Origin: Crossiella equi
Lineage (GTDB): Bacteria > Actinomycetota > Actinomycetes > Mycobacteriales > Pseudonocardiaceae
Length of the DNA stretch: 64,000 nt
Reading direction: 5' to 3'
NCBI RefSeq assembly: GCF_017876755.1
Contig: NZ_JAGIOO010000001.1
Location: 1,798,001 to 1,862,000, forward strand
Below the pieces are notes generated by a model. It was not told the origin of the DNA. It saw nothing but the letters and a program-made list of their open reading frames with translations, and made no database searches. Below, piece by piece: positions 1 to 8,471 of this stretch (position 1 is the first letter of the stretch; each line of letters begins with the position of its first letter). The position numbers and the translations under genes are program-made.

Positions 1-2
1 CC

Positions 3-716
3 GCGGTGGTCGGGCACGTCAACTCGGCGATCTTCTTCTTCCTCATCCTGTACTTCATGACCAAGTACCTGACCGCCCAGGCCGAGTACCTGGACGAGCA
101 GACCGAGGCCAGGCTGCGCGCGGAGACCCGGGAGGCCGCCGAACGCGCCCGCTACGAGACCCGCACCCGGCACTACCGGGCCCTGCACGACAACGCGCTG
201 GCCACGCTCACCGCGATCGCCATGGGCGGCCTGGACCACCGCAGCGAGCAGGTCCGGGCCCGCTGCGCCAAGGACGCGGAGTACGTGCGGCGGCTCATCG
301 TCGCCGACACCACCAACGCCTTCACCGGCCTGGGCGACCGGCTGGCCGAGGTGGTCACCGACGCCGAGGCGCTGGGCCTGCGGGTGCGCTACGTGCCCGA
401 CACCGTGCCCGGCCACCTGCCGCACCACGTGGTGGAGGCGGTCGCCGACGCCAGCCGGGAGGCGCTGAACAACGTGGCCAAGCACGCGGGTGTGCAGCAG
501 GCCTGGCTGACCGTGTCCTGGGTGGAGGACACCCTGGGCGTGCGCGTGGTCGACCGCGGCAAGGGCTTCGACCCGGTGACCACCCCGCGCGGGCAGGGCC
601 TGACGTCCTCGATCAGCGGCCGGATGCGGGAGATCGGCGGCAGCGTGGAGATCGACTCGGTGGCCGGGGAGGGCACCTGCGTCGAGCTGCTCTGGTCCCC
701 CAACGGCGAGGTCTAG
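3..716 (+). CDS. Sensor histidine kinase, C-terminal part (5' end outside window)
   Basis: The reading frame is open to the window edge, so the N-terminal sensor part is missing. What remains is one membrane segment (about residues 7-20), a charged helical linker, a HisKA_3-type phosphoacceptor helix with His-Asp in ALHDNALATL, and an HATPase domain: N-box REALNNVAKHAG, then VVDRGKGFDP and GQGLTSSISGRM. This is the NarL-class kinase layout, which pairs with LuxR-type response regulators. The convergent gene at 713-1309 is such a regulator and its last codons overlap this stop by 4 bp, so they are probable partners in spite of the opposite orientation. The sensed signal cannot be read from this fragment. 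Confidence 0.85.
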   Translation, partial: AVVGHVNSAIFFFLILYFMTKYLTAQAEYLDEQTEARLRAETREAAERARYETRTRHYRALHDNALATLTAIAMGGLDHRSEQVRARCAKDAEYVRRLIVADTTNAFTGLGDRLAEVVTDAEALGLRVRYVPDTVPGHLPHHVVEAVADASREALNNVAKHAGVQQAWLTVSWVEDTLGVRVVDRGKGFDPVTTPRGQGLTSSISGRMREIGGSVEIDSVAGEGTCVELLWSPNGEV

Positions 717-1309
717 GTCGTGCAGCGCCGGTAGCGGTCCCGGATGCCGGTCAGGCAGTCCCGGGCGGCCTCCGGTGAGATGCCGGTGCGGCGGGCCGCG
801 GTGGCCAGGGTCATGCCCGAGCCGTAGGCCGACAGCAGCGCGCGCTCGCGCTCCGACAGCTCCGGCCGGTCGGGGCCGTTGTCGCGCGTCCAAGCCAGTG
901 CGAGCTCCTGGCTGTGCGCGAGGCCGCCGTCCGCGACCGTGCGCACGGCATCCGCCAGAGTGGGCAGATCGCTGTCCTTGGTGAGATATCCCTGCGCGCC
1001 CGCCCGGATCACCGCCACGGCCTGGTCCAGGTGCGGCACCACGCTCACCACGAGCACCCGGCGGCCCGCGCGGACCAGCCGGCGCACGTTCTCCGCCGGG
1101 TCGGAGCGGTCGGCCAGGAGCAGGTCCAGCAGCACCACGTCGGCGGGCTCGGACTCCTCGGACAGCAGGTCGTCGACGGTGTGGGCGGTGCACACCAGAC
1201 GCAGCCCGGGGAAGTCGGCGAGCCACGCCGCGAACCCGTCGAGCAGCATCTGGTCATCGTCGACGACCGACAACGACAACACACCGGCTCCCTGCTGTGC
1301 CAACCCCAT
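713..1309 (-). CDS. LuxR/NarL-type response regulator
   Basis: 198 aa. The receiver domain (about residues 10-125) has the acidic pocket VVDDD, the phospho-acceptor Asp in VVLLDLLL and the conserved Lys in YLTKD. The C-terminal part (about 140-195) has the position of a LuxR/GerE helix-turn-helix (LSERERALLSAYGSGMT), but its recognition region is divergent. It is convergent with the kinase at 3-716. Its upstream region contains a perfect 18-bp palindrome that could be its own target. The target genes are unknown; the downstream-facing PQQ dehydrogenase is a candidate only by position. Confidence 0.8.
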   Translation of the reverse strand: MGLAQQGAGVLSLSVVDDDQMLLDGFAAWLADFPGLRLVCTAHTVDDLLSEESEPADVVLLDLLLADRSDPAENVRRLVRAGRRVLVVSVVPHLDQAVAVIRAGAQGYLTKDSDLPTLADAVRTVADGGLAHSQELALAWTRDNGPDRPELSERERALLSAYGSGMTLATAARRTGISPEAARDCLTGIRDRYRRCTT

Positions 1310-1384
1310 GCCTGCCAGGTATCACGCCTGGACACGGGGGGTCAACGCATTCAACCCGAGGTCACGTTTCCGGTATCCGACTTC

Positions 1385-1402
1385 TGTCCGCCAGGGCGGA
1401 CA
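1385..1402. promoter_or_regulatory. 18-bp perfect palindrome, candidate operator
   Basis: TGTCCGCC-AG-GGCGGACA is a perfect inverted repeat with 8-bp arms. The same half-site TGTCCGCC recurs at 1415-1422, 30 bp further on. It lies in the 283-bp gap between the divergent starts of the response regulator and the sugar dehydrogenase, so it could serve either. Nothing else gene-like is visible in this gap. The regulator is not known. Confidence 0.45.
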
Positions 1403-1592
1403 AACGCGCACTCCTGTCCGCCCGGCCACCATCCGTCCACTGTGGACCCGGCTGTCCCCTGATCCGACGAAAGTCGTGGTCCCGGGCTGCCTTCGCACGT
1501 GGCGGCGGGTACCCGGGCCGGGTGTTTGCTGGGTGGGCCCAATCGTTGGGGAAGTCCTGGTCCGCCGCCATGCGGAAGAGGGAGTTCACATC

Positions 1593-2600
1593 ATGAAGTC
1601 ACGGTTCCGGCTGCTGCTGACCGCCACCGCGGTCGCGGCCCTGCCGCTGGGCACCGCGATCGCCGAACCGGCCGCGGTCCGCGTCGTCGCGCAGAACCTC
1701 GCCTACACCTGGGGCGCGGCGTTCCTGCCGGACGGGTCCGCGCTGGTGACCGAGCGCAACAGCGCCCGGGTGCTGGCCGTCAAGGGCGGCGCGGTGAGCA
1801 CCGCGGCGACCATCCCGGGGGTGCGCCCCGCGGGCGAGGGCGGGCTGCTGGGCATCGCGGTCTCGCCGAAGTACGCCAGCGACGGGCTGGTCTTCGTCTA
1901 CTACACCGCCGCGAGTGACAACCGCATCGCGCGGTTCAAGCTCGGGCAGACCCCCGAGGTGATCGTCAGCGGCATCCCGAAGGCGAACATCCACAACGGC
2001 GGACGTCTGGCCTTCGGGCCGGACGGCCACCTCTACGCGGGCACCGGCGACGCGGCCAACACCGCGAACGCGCAGAACCCGGCCTCGCTGGGCGGCAAGG
2101 TCCTGCGGATGACCCCGGAAGGTCGTCCGGCCCCGAACAACCCGTCCGGCACGCTCGTCTACTCCCTCGGGCACCGCAACGTCCAGGGCCTGACGTGGGA
2201 CTCGACCGGACGGCTCTTCTCCTCCGAGCTCGGCCAGAACCGGCAGGACGAGCTCAACCTCATCACCGCGGGCGGCAACTACGGCTGGCCGACCTGCGAG
2301 GGCAAGTGCGGGGACCCGCGGTTCTCCGACCCGTTGACCACCTGGACCACCGCCGAGGCCTCGCCCAGCGGCATCGCGGCGGTCGGGAACAACCTGTACA
2401 TGGCGGCACTGCGGGGACAGCGCCTGTGGCGCATCCCCATCACCAACTCCGGAGTAGGTACGCCGACCGCGCTGCACCAGGGCACGTACGGCAGGCTCCG
2501 GGACGCGGTGCTGGCACCGGACCGCACGCTGTGGGTGCTGACCTCCAATGGTCCCACCGGTGTCGCGGGCGGTGACAAGGTCCTCAGCATCGACGTCTGA
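1593..2600 (+). CDS. Secreted PQQ-dependent sugar (glucose/sorbosone) dehydrogenase family protein
   Basis: 335 aa. Starts at ATG 1593, preceded by a GAGGGAG ribosome site. Residues 1-24 form a Sec signal peptide ending near TAIAEPA. The rest is the six-bladed propeller of the GSDH/L-sorbosone dehydrogenase family, shown by GGLLGIAVSPKY, the NGGRLAFGPDGHLYAGTGDA block, LGGKVLRM, LGHRNVQGL and AGGNYGWP, the usual sites of PQQ and Ca2+ binding. Family members oxidise aldoses or related sugars outside the membrane with PQQ. No PQQ biosynthesis gene is nearby, so the cofactor would come from elsewhere. The substrate is not predictable. The gene appears monocistronic. Confidence 0.88.
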   Translation: MKSRFRLLLTATAVAALPLGTAIAEPAAVRVVAQNLAYTWGAAFLPDGSALVTERNSARVLAVKGGAVSTAATIPGVRPAGEGGLLGIAVSPKYASDGLVFVYYTAASDNRIARFKLGQTPEVIVSGIPKANIHNGGRLAFGPDGHLYAGTGDAANTANAQNPASLGGKVLRMTPEGRPAPNNPSGTLVYSLGHRNVQGLTWDSTGRLFSSELGQNRQDELNLITAGGNYGWPTCEGKCGDPRFSDPLTTWTTAEASPSGIAAVGNNLYMAALRGQRLWRIPITNSGVGTPTALHQGTYGRLRDAVLAPDRTLWVLTSNGPTGVAGGDKVLSIDV

Positions 2601-2741
2601 GGCGAAGCCACAAATCGCTGAAGATTCGTGGACTTCTTGACCGCCAACAGGGGTTCCGCCAGCTAACGTTGGGGCGCCACACGCCACGTGCAGACCGCCG
2701 CCCTGCGCCAGAAGGAGACCTGAGCCCGTCAAGGAGTACTC

Positions 2742-5489
2742 GTGTTGGTGGAGCGGTCATCCGAGCTGTCCGCACTTCGGGCCACCGTGCACAGCGCACA
2801 GGCCGGGCACGGCAGGGCCGTGCTCATCGAAGGGCCCAGCGGTGCCGGCAAGACGGCGCTGCTGGACGCGGCCGCCGAGTACGCGGTCACGGCGGGCTGC
2901 CACGTCCTGCGCGGCAGCTGCGCCGCGGCCGGGCAGAACACCCCGCTGAGCCTGGCCGTCACCCTGGTCGGTCCCCTGCTGCAGGAGGGGGAGACCGCCC
3001 ACGACCTGTTGACCGGACCGGAAGTGGTGGTGTGGCAACGGTTGTGCCACCTGATGGCCGGTCCGGCCGCGCCCGGCCCGCTGTGCGTCTTCGCCGACGA
3101 CGTGCAGTGGGCCGACGCGGAGTCCATGGACCTGCTCGCGCGCTGCGCCGCGCACACCACCGGGCTGCCGATCGCGGTGATCGCCACCACGCGCGGCGGT
3201 GCCGGGGAACCGCGTGCCCTGCAGGCGGAACAGCTCCTGGCGGCCGCGCGCACGCAGCCGCTGTGCCCGGAACCGCTCAGCGAACGCGGTGTGGCCATGC
3301 TGCTGCGCAACCGCCTGGGCGCCGCACCCGCCGAGGCGTTCACCACCGCCGCGCACCGCCTCACCGGCGGCGAGCCCCAGCTGGTGGTGGCCGTCGCGGA
3401 CGTGCTGCACCGCAGGCTGGTCGAACCCCAGGCCGAGCAGCTGTTCACCCTGCGGTCGGTGGTCGGCCAGTGCCGCACGGCCCTGGCGGTGTCGCGGCTG
3501 CGCGCGGAGTCCGCGCCGGTGCGGCACCTGGCCGAGGTGATCGCGCTGCTCGGCGAGTCCGCCAACCTCGCCGTCGTCGGCGAGCTCATCGGGGTGGACG
3601 ACGACACCGCCGAACGGGCGGCGGCGCGGCTGCGGCAGCTGTCCATCTTCGGCAAGGGCACGCGGCTGTCAGTCAGCGATCCCAAGGTGCGCCAGACCGT
3701 GCTGCGCTGGCTGCCGCAACGCGACCACCACGCGCTGCGCGTGCGGGCGGCGCGGCTGCTGCACGAGCGCGGCGAGTCCGCCGACCTGATCGCCCCGCAC
3801 CTGGTCTCCGCGCAGCCGGAGGGCGACCAACAGGCGGTGGAGGTGCTGCGCGCCGCGGCGGCCAACGCGCTGCGCCGCGGCGACCACGCCACCGCGACCG
3901 GCTTCCTGCGCCGGGCCCTGGCCGAACCGCCCGAGGGCGCGCTGCGCACCACGGTGCTGACCGAGCTGTCCGCGGCCAGGTACCACACCGACCCGGGCGC
4001 GGCCGCCGACAGCCTGCTGGACGCCCTGGCGCTGGCGCCGACCCCGCACGCGCAGGCCGCGCTGCTCACCGACTACCCGCACCCCAGCGTGATCAGCGCG
4101 ACCCCGGCCCTGGTGGGCGTGGTCAAGCGGATCGTGCCGCAGCTGTGGCCCGGCGAGGGCGGCGTGGAGCCCTCACCGCTGCTGACCGCGGCGCGGCTGC
4201 TGGCCCTGGTCCCGGCCACCGACCCGCAGGACGCCGACATCCGCTACCGGTCGGTGCGGCGCAGCGTGCAGCAGCAGTGGAGCAACCTCAAGGCCACCCG
4301 GGTGGGCAGGCAGCTGCTCGCGGTGGAGGCCTACAACCAGGCGATCCGCTGTGCCGGGGACATCGGCCAGATCCGCTCGCTGGCACGGCTGGCGCTGACC
4401 GACGCGCCGGACACCGCCGAGTTCCTCACCTCCCCGCTGCTCTACGGCGGCGCGGCGCTGGCCCTGACCGACGACATCCCGGAGGCACTGGCCACCCTGG
4501 ACAGCCCGATCGCGGACGCCCAGCGCAAGGGCAGCACCGCGCGCCTGGTGACCGGGCTGAGCTACCGGGCGATGATGCTGATCCGGCAGGGCCGCGTGCA
4601 GGACGCGATCGCCGAGGCGCGGATGGCGGCCAAGCTGCTGCGCAAGGTGCCCGAGCACCCGAACCGGGGCGCGGTGGTGATCGCGCTGGGCGGGGCGCTG
4701 CTGGAGAACGGGCGCCCGGACCGCGCGGCCGCGGTGGTCGGCAAGTACGTCGGGGCGCGTTCCTCCAGCTTCCAGGAGTGGGACCAGGTGTTCGCGCTGT
4801 CCGGGCGGATCCGCCTGGTGCAGAAGGACGCGGACGGCGCGCTGAGGGACGCCCTGGACTGCGGCCGCAGGCTGGCCGAGGTCGGCTGGACCTACCCGGG
4901 CTGCGTGCCGTGGCGCTCGGTGGCCGCGATCGCGCACCAGATGCTGGGCCAGGAGAGCAAGGGCTGGCCGCTGGTCGAGGAGGAGCTGGCCCTGGCCCGC
5001 CAGTGGGGTTCGCCGGAACCGCTGGCGGTGTCGCTGTGCACGGCGGCGCGGTTCACCGGCGGCCAGGCCGGGCTGCGGCTGCTGGACGAGGCGGTGACCA
5101 TCATGACCGGCCACACCAGCCGCCTGGAGCTCGCCAGGGCGCTGTTGCAGCGGGGGCTGGCCCAGCACCGGCTGGGCAGGCCGGGCGCGGCGGAGTCGCT
5201 GCGGGAGGCCCTGCGGCTGGGCGAGCGCACCGCGGCGGGCCGGGTGACCGCGCGGGCGCGGGCGCTGCTGCGCCAGTTCGGCTACCGCGCGCAGGACGCG
5301 GGCGGCGAGCTGAGCCGCACCGAGCTGCGGGTGGCGGCGCTGGCGGCGGAGGGGCACACCAACCAGGAGATCGCGGAACGGTTCCACGTCGGGCTGCGCA
5401 CGGTGGAGGTGCACCTGACCCACGCCTACCGCAAGCTCGGCATCCGGGGCCGGGGCCAGCTGGCGGAGGCCCTGGCGAAGGCCAACTGA
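2742..5489 (+). CDS. LAL-family ATP-dependent LuxR transcriptional regulator
   Basis: 915 aa. Starts at GTG 2742 with AAGGAG 5 nt upstream. An AAA-type ATPase module has Walker A GPSGAGKT (about residues 32-39) and Walker B LCVFADDVQWAD (about 112-123). A long helical middle of TPR-like repeats follows, and then a C-terminal LuxR helix-turn-helix (about 855-905, LSRTELRVAALAAEGHTNQE). This is the size and order of MalT/LAL regulators, which bind ATP and an inducer and often control secondary metabolism or sugar use. The gene stands alone between the sugar dehydrogenase and a strong terminator, so its target cannot be inferred from an operon. Confidence 0.9.
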   Translation: MLVERSSELSALRATVHSAQAGHGRAVLIEGPSGAGKTALLDAAAEYAVTAGCHVLRGSCAAAGQNTPLSLAVTLVGPLLQEGETAHDLLTGPEVVVWQRLCHLMAGPAAPGPLCVFADDVQWADAESMDLLARCAAHTTGLPIAVIATTRGGAGEPRALQAEQLLAAARTQPLCPEPLSERGVAMLLRNRLGAAPAEAFTTAAHRLTGGEPQLVVAVADVLHRRLVEPQAEQLFTLRSVVGQCRTALAVSRLRAESAPVRHLAEVIALLGESANLAVVGELIGVDDDTAERAAARLRQLSIFGKGTRLSVSDPKVRQTVLRWLPQRDHHALRVRAARLLHERGESADLIAPHLVSAQPEGDQQAVEVLRAAAANALRRGDHATATGFLRRALAEPPEGALRTTVLTELSAARYHTDPGAAADSLLDALALAPTPHAQAALLTDYPHPSVISATPALVGVVKRIVPQLWPGEGGVEPSPLLTAARLLALVPATDPQDADIRYRSVRRSVQQQWSNLKATRVGRQLLAVEAYNQAIRCAGDIGQIRSLARLALTDAPDTAEFLTSPLLYGGAALALTDDIPEALATLDSPIADAQRKGSTARLVTGLSYRAMMLIRQGRVQDAIAEARMAAKLLRKVPEHPNRGAVVIALGGALLENGRPDRAAAVVGKYVGARSSSFQEWDQVFALSGRIRLVQKDADGALRDALDCGRRLAEVGWTYPGCVPWRSVAAIAHQMLGQESKGWPLVEEELALARQWGSPEPLAVSLCTAARFTGGQAGLRLLDEAVTIMTGHTSRLELARALLQRGLAQHRLGRPGAAESLREALRLGERTAAGRVTARARALLRQFGYRAQDAGGELSRTELRVAALAAEGHTNQEIAERFHVGLRTVEVHLTHAYRKLGIRGRGQLAEALAKAN

Positions 5490-5510
5490 CACAGTGGAGG
5501 CCGACTGACA

Positions 5511-5550
5511 CGCCGATGCCGGGCCCCCGTCGCGGGGCCCGGCATCGGCG
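5511..5550. terminator. Bidirectional hairpin between convergent genes
   Basis: A perfect 17-bp stem (5511-5527 with 5534-5550) with a 6-nt loop CGTCGC, 22 bp after the LAL stop and 15 bp after the stop of the convergent reductase. There is no T-run, which is usual for high-GC actinomycete terminators. Confidence 0.8.
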
Positions 5551-5564
5551 GGGATCCTCGGGCC

Positions 5565-7442
5565 TCAGGCCCTGCGCCTCCTCCCCTGTCTCGAGATCCC
5601 GTTGGTGGGCGCGCGCAGTTCCTCCCACTCGCGCGTGGGCGGCTGGGGAGCCGCGCGCAGCGGGACCGGGAACGGCGGTGGGGTCACGGGACCGGGGACC
5701 AGGCGCTCCCAGCCGACCTGTTCGGTCGCGGCGTCCAGGTCCGGGCCGCGCCGGGGGTTGCCGCGGGGGCTGGCGCTGCGCAGCGGCGGGCCGCCCAGCT
5801 CGGTGGCCGCGTGCAGGCCGCCGTAGTCGGTGGCGACCGGGGCGGGGTACGGGGCGGGCGTGTGCGCGGCGCGGGGCCCGGGGCGGGGTTGGGGCTGGGA
5901 CGGGCTCTCCGCGCGGATCCGCCGGGCCAGCCCGGCGACGGGCACCGGGCCCGGCGTCCGGGCCGCGGGTTCGGCGGCGCGGACGCGGCTGGGGACGGGC
6001 TCCACGACCCGGCCGGGCACCGGCAGGGGGCCGGACGGGTGGTCGACCGAGCGGGTCGGCACCGGCACCGACGGGTGGTCGACGGACCGGTTCGGCCGGG
6101 GCAACGGTCCCGAGGGGTGGTCGACGGACCGGGTGGGCCCGGGGGGCGGTCCGGGCCGCCGCGCGGGTTCCGGGGCGAGCACCTCCACCGAGTCCCGGGC
6201 CACCGAGTCCCGGGTGACCGGCTCCTGCCCGGCCTGCTCCCGCTCCGGCCCGTGCAGGCGGGGCGCGGTCTGCCGGTCCAGCTCGGCCTGCCAGGACAGC
6301 AGCGCCTGCGGGCTGTTGAGCGCGACCAGACCGACCAGCCGCCCGTCCGCGACGAACCCGGTCACGCTCTGGTCCCCGCGCCCGGACGGCAGCAGCTGCA
6401 CGGTGTCCTCGCCGAGGGCCGGGATCCCGGCCCCCTGGATGCGCATGCCGTGCTGCTCCGACCAGAACCGGGGGATCGGCGTGAACGGTTTGGCCGCCGC
6501 GCGTCCGGCCAGCAGGCTCTCCGCGGCGTGCCTGCCCATCTCGATGGCGTTGAGCCAGTGCTCCACGCGCCGGGGTTTGTTGCTGAACCTCAGGTTCGGC
6601 CACTTGGCCACATCGCCCGCCGCGACCACGTCGCCGCGGCCGAGCACGTGGCAGGTGGGTTCGCAGACCACGCCGTCGTCGACGGTCAGGCCGGAGCCGC
6701 GCAGCCAGTTCACCGAGGGCACGCTGCCCGCGCACACCACGACCGCACCGGCCACGATCACCTTGCCGCTGGACAGGTTCATCACCACGCCCTGGTCCTG
6801 CGGGTGCCAGTGCAGCACCTTCTCCCCCAGGGCCAGCTGCACACCGTTGCCCTGGTGCAGCGCGGTGATCCGTTCGGCCAGCTGCGGGCCGACGGCCTTG
6901 CCCAGCAACACCTTCGACCGGCCGACGATGGTCACCTCGCGGCCCAGGTGGTGGGCGGTGCTGGCCAGCTCACAGCCGATGAAGCCCGCGCCCATCACGA
7001 CCAGCGGCCGCCGGGTGCGTTGCAGGTTCGCCCGCAGGGCCAGCGAGTCGTCCACTGTGTACAGGTAGTGCACGCGCGGGTCCTGGATCGGCACGCCGGG
7101 CAGGTGCCGGGGTTCGACGCCGGTGGCGATGACCAGGCCGTCGTAGCGGATCTCCTCGCCGCCCTGCAGGACCACGACCTGGCGGCGGGCGTCCATGCCC
7201 AGCACCGGGGTGCCCAGGCGCCAGGTGGCGTCCAGCTCGGTGTAGCTGGGCAGCACGAGGTCGCTGGGCCGGAGCTTGCCGCACAGCAGCTGCTTGGACA
7301 GGGGTGGCCGGTGGTAGGGCTTGCCGCTCTCCGCGCCGACGATCACGATCTCGTCGTTGAAGCCGAGCTCCCGCAGGCGCTCCGCGGTGCGCAGCCCGGC
7401 GACCCCGCCGCCGACCACCACCACGCGTTCCCGTTTCCTCAC
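5565..7442 (-). CDS. FAD/NAD(P)-dependent ferredoxin reductase with long proline-rich tail
   Basis: 625 aa. The GTG start overlaps the stop of the upstream gene (GTGA), so the two are translationally coupled. The N-terminal FAD site is VVVVGGGVAGLRTAERL, the NAD(P) site is MGAGFIGCELASTAHHLG (about residues 150-170) and the second FAD motif is AAGDVAKWPN. This is the rubredoxin/ferredoxin-NAD(P) reductase type, normally about 400 aa. The last 200 or so residues are an unusual Pro/Arg/Ser-rich, probably disordered extension containing three copies of RSVDHPS(G/V)P. The upstream partner is a membrane protein with its own ferredoxin domain, so this enzyme probably passes electrons from NAD(P)H to that ferredoxin. 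The role of the tail is unknown. Confidence 0.85.
   Translation of the reverse strand: MRKRERVVVVGGGVAGLRTAERLRELGFNDEIVIVGAESGKPYHRPPLSKQLLCGKLRPSDLVLPSYTELDATWRLGTPVLGMDARRQVVVLQGGEEIRYDGLVIATGVEPRHLPGVPIQDPRVHYLYTVDDSLALRANLQRTRRPLVVMGAGFIGCELASTAHHLGREVTIVGRSKVLLGKAVGPQLAERITALHQGNGVQLALGEKVLHWHPQDQGVVMNLSSGKVIVAGAVVVCAGSVPSVNWLRGSGLTVDDGVVCEPTCHVLGRGDVVAAGDVAKWPNLRFSNKPRRVEHWLNAIEMGRHAAESLLAGRAAAKPFTPIPRFWSEQHGMRIQGAGIPALGEDTVQLLPSGRGDQSVTGFVADGRLVGLVALNSPQALLSWQAELDRQTAPRLHGPEREQAGQEPVTRDSVARDSVEVLAPEPARRPGPPPGPTRSVDHPSGPLPRPNRSVDHPSVPVPTRSVDHPSGPLPVPGRVVEPVPSRVRAAEPAARTPGPVPVAGLARRIRAESPSQPQPRPGPRAAHTPAPYPAPVATDYGGLHAATELGGPPLRSASPRGNPRRGPDLDAATEQVGWERLVPGPVTPPPFPVPLRAAPQPPTREWEELRAPTNGISRQGRRRRA
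6037..6138 (-). repeat. Three imperfect repeats coding RSVDHPS in the reductase tail
   Basis: On the plus strand GGGTGGTCGAC occurs at 6037, 6073 and 6115 (spacing 36 and 42 bp). In the reductase frame each copy encodes RSVDHPS followed by a proline run. This is internal duplication within the disordered tail. Confidence 0.75.
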
Positions 7443-8305
7443 TTGACACCACGCTCCTGGACGGTGATCGCGCGCATCGGGCAGCAGCGCGCCGCGGCCT
7501 TGGCCTGGCTGGCGAACTGGGCGTGCGGGCTGGTGTCGTAGCGCAGCCTGCCGTCCTCGACGAGCTGGAACACCTCGGGCGCGGCGGTCTCGCAGATGCC
7601 GTACCGCTGGCAGCGCTCGTTGTCCACGCTGACGCCGACCTTGCCCGCCCTGGGGTTGGGCGCGGCGGTGACCTCGGTGGCGGCCACGACCGGTTCGGCC
7701 GAGACCAGGCCGACCTTGGTGAGCAGGCGCGGGGGCAAAAAGCGCAGCGCGGTCACCGTGGCCACCGGGACGAACAGGGTGATGCCCGCGGTCTGGAACA
7801 GGGCCTCGTTGCCGTTGGAGATCGCGCCGAGCCAGCCGTGGATGAAGGTCAGGCCGACCGCGAGGTAGCCGAGCTGGTGGAAGCGCAGCCAGTGCCGGTA
7901 GACCAGCCAGCGGCGCACCGCGACCGAGATGGCCACCGCGGTCATCAGCTGCAGGCCGATGATCCCGGCGGCGTGCCGGGCGAAGCCGCCGTCGACGAAC
8001 GGGACCATGATCTTGAGCACGGGGAAGTCGACGTCGGTGAGGAAGATGAAGGCGAAGCCGTGCAGCCCGCCGAAGGCGATGGTCATCACCGCGAGCATCA
8101 TGTGCCCGCTGCGCAGCGCCTGGCGGCTGGTGGTGCGGGTGACCCAGCCGGTGGCGGTGAGCACACCCCAGACCAGGGTGAAGCACATCATGGCGTAGGC
8201 CAGCCGGGCGGAGAGCGCCGCGACCTGCCGCACCCCGGTGTCGTGCGGGGAGTTCTGGGCGAGGAGCATCGCTTCCCGGCCGAAGTCGGTGAGGTGGCTC
8301 AACAC
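7439..8305 (-). CDS. Ferric-reductase-like membrane protein fused to a 3Fe-4S/4Fe-4S ferredoxin
   Basis: 288 aa. Starts at GTG 8305 with GGAGG about 6 nt upstream. Residues about 25-200 hold five to six membrane helices with His residues placed to bind two hemes (in RSGHMML, GLHGFAF, ARHAAG, FHQLGY, FIHGWLG), as in the ferric-reductase-like transmembrane domain. Residues about 225-288 are a soluble ferredoxin: CQRYGIC followed by AARCCPMRAI. The third position of the first motif is Tyr rather than Cys, favouring a 3Fe-4S cluster as in P450-associated ferredoxins. A membrane heme-ferredoxin fusion coupled to an NAD(P)H reductase points to electron transfer across or into the membrane. The terminal acceptor is not known. 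Confidence 0.8.
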   Translation of the reverse strand: MLSHLTDFGREAMLLAQNSPHDTGVRQVAALSARLAYAMMCFTLVWGVLTATGWVTRTTSRQALRSGHMMLAVMTIAFGGLHGFAFIFLTDVDFPVLKIMVPFVDGGFARHAAGIIGLQLMTAVAISVAVRRWLVYRHWLRFHQLGYLAVGLTFIHGWLGAISNGNEALFQTAGITLFVPVATVTALRFLPPRLLTKVGLVSAEPVVAATEVTAAPNPRAGKVGVSVDNERCQRYGICETAAPEVFQLVEDGRLRYDTSPHAQFASQAKAAARCCPMRAITVQERGVK

Positions 8306-8373
8306 CGGATGCCTCCAGGGGGATCTCGGGGAGAAAAGGGCAAGGAGAAACCCGGGCGGTGTGGTGGGCGCCC

Positions 8374-8410
8374 CTGCCCGGCCGCGATTGCGGGTGGCAC
8401 GGCCGGGCAG
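8374..8410 (-). terminator. Hairpin after the DUF4142 gene
   Basis: An 11-bp perfect stem CTGCCCGGCCG / CGGCCGGGCAG with a 15-nt loop, in the 166-bp gap between the stop at 8472 and the start at 8305. It suggests that the DUF4142/lipoprotein pair and the reductase pair are separate transcripts. Confidence 0.6.
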
Positions 8411-8471
8411 TCGACAAATCGAATTGTTGGACTAATTCCAGAATTGCCGTCGCGGACCCGGATGCGGGGTT

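Noticed and set aside
2669-6735. Long Arg/Gly/Ala-rich frames overlapping the LAL regulator and the ferredoxin reductase
   Set aside because: Composition is typical of off-frame translation in high-GC DNA. The overlapping frames encode clear protein families.
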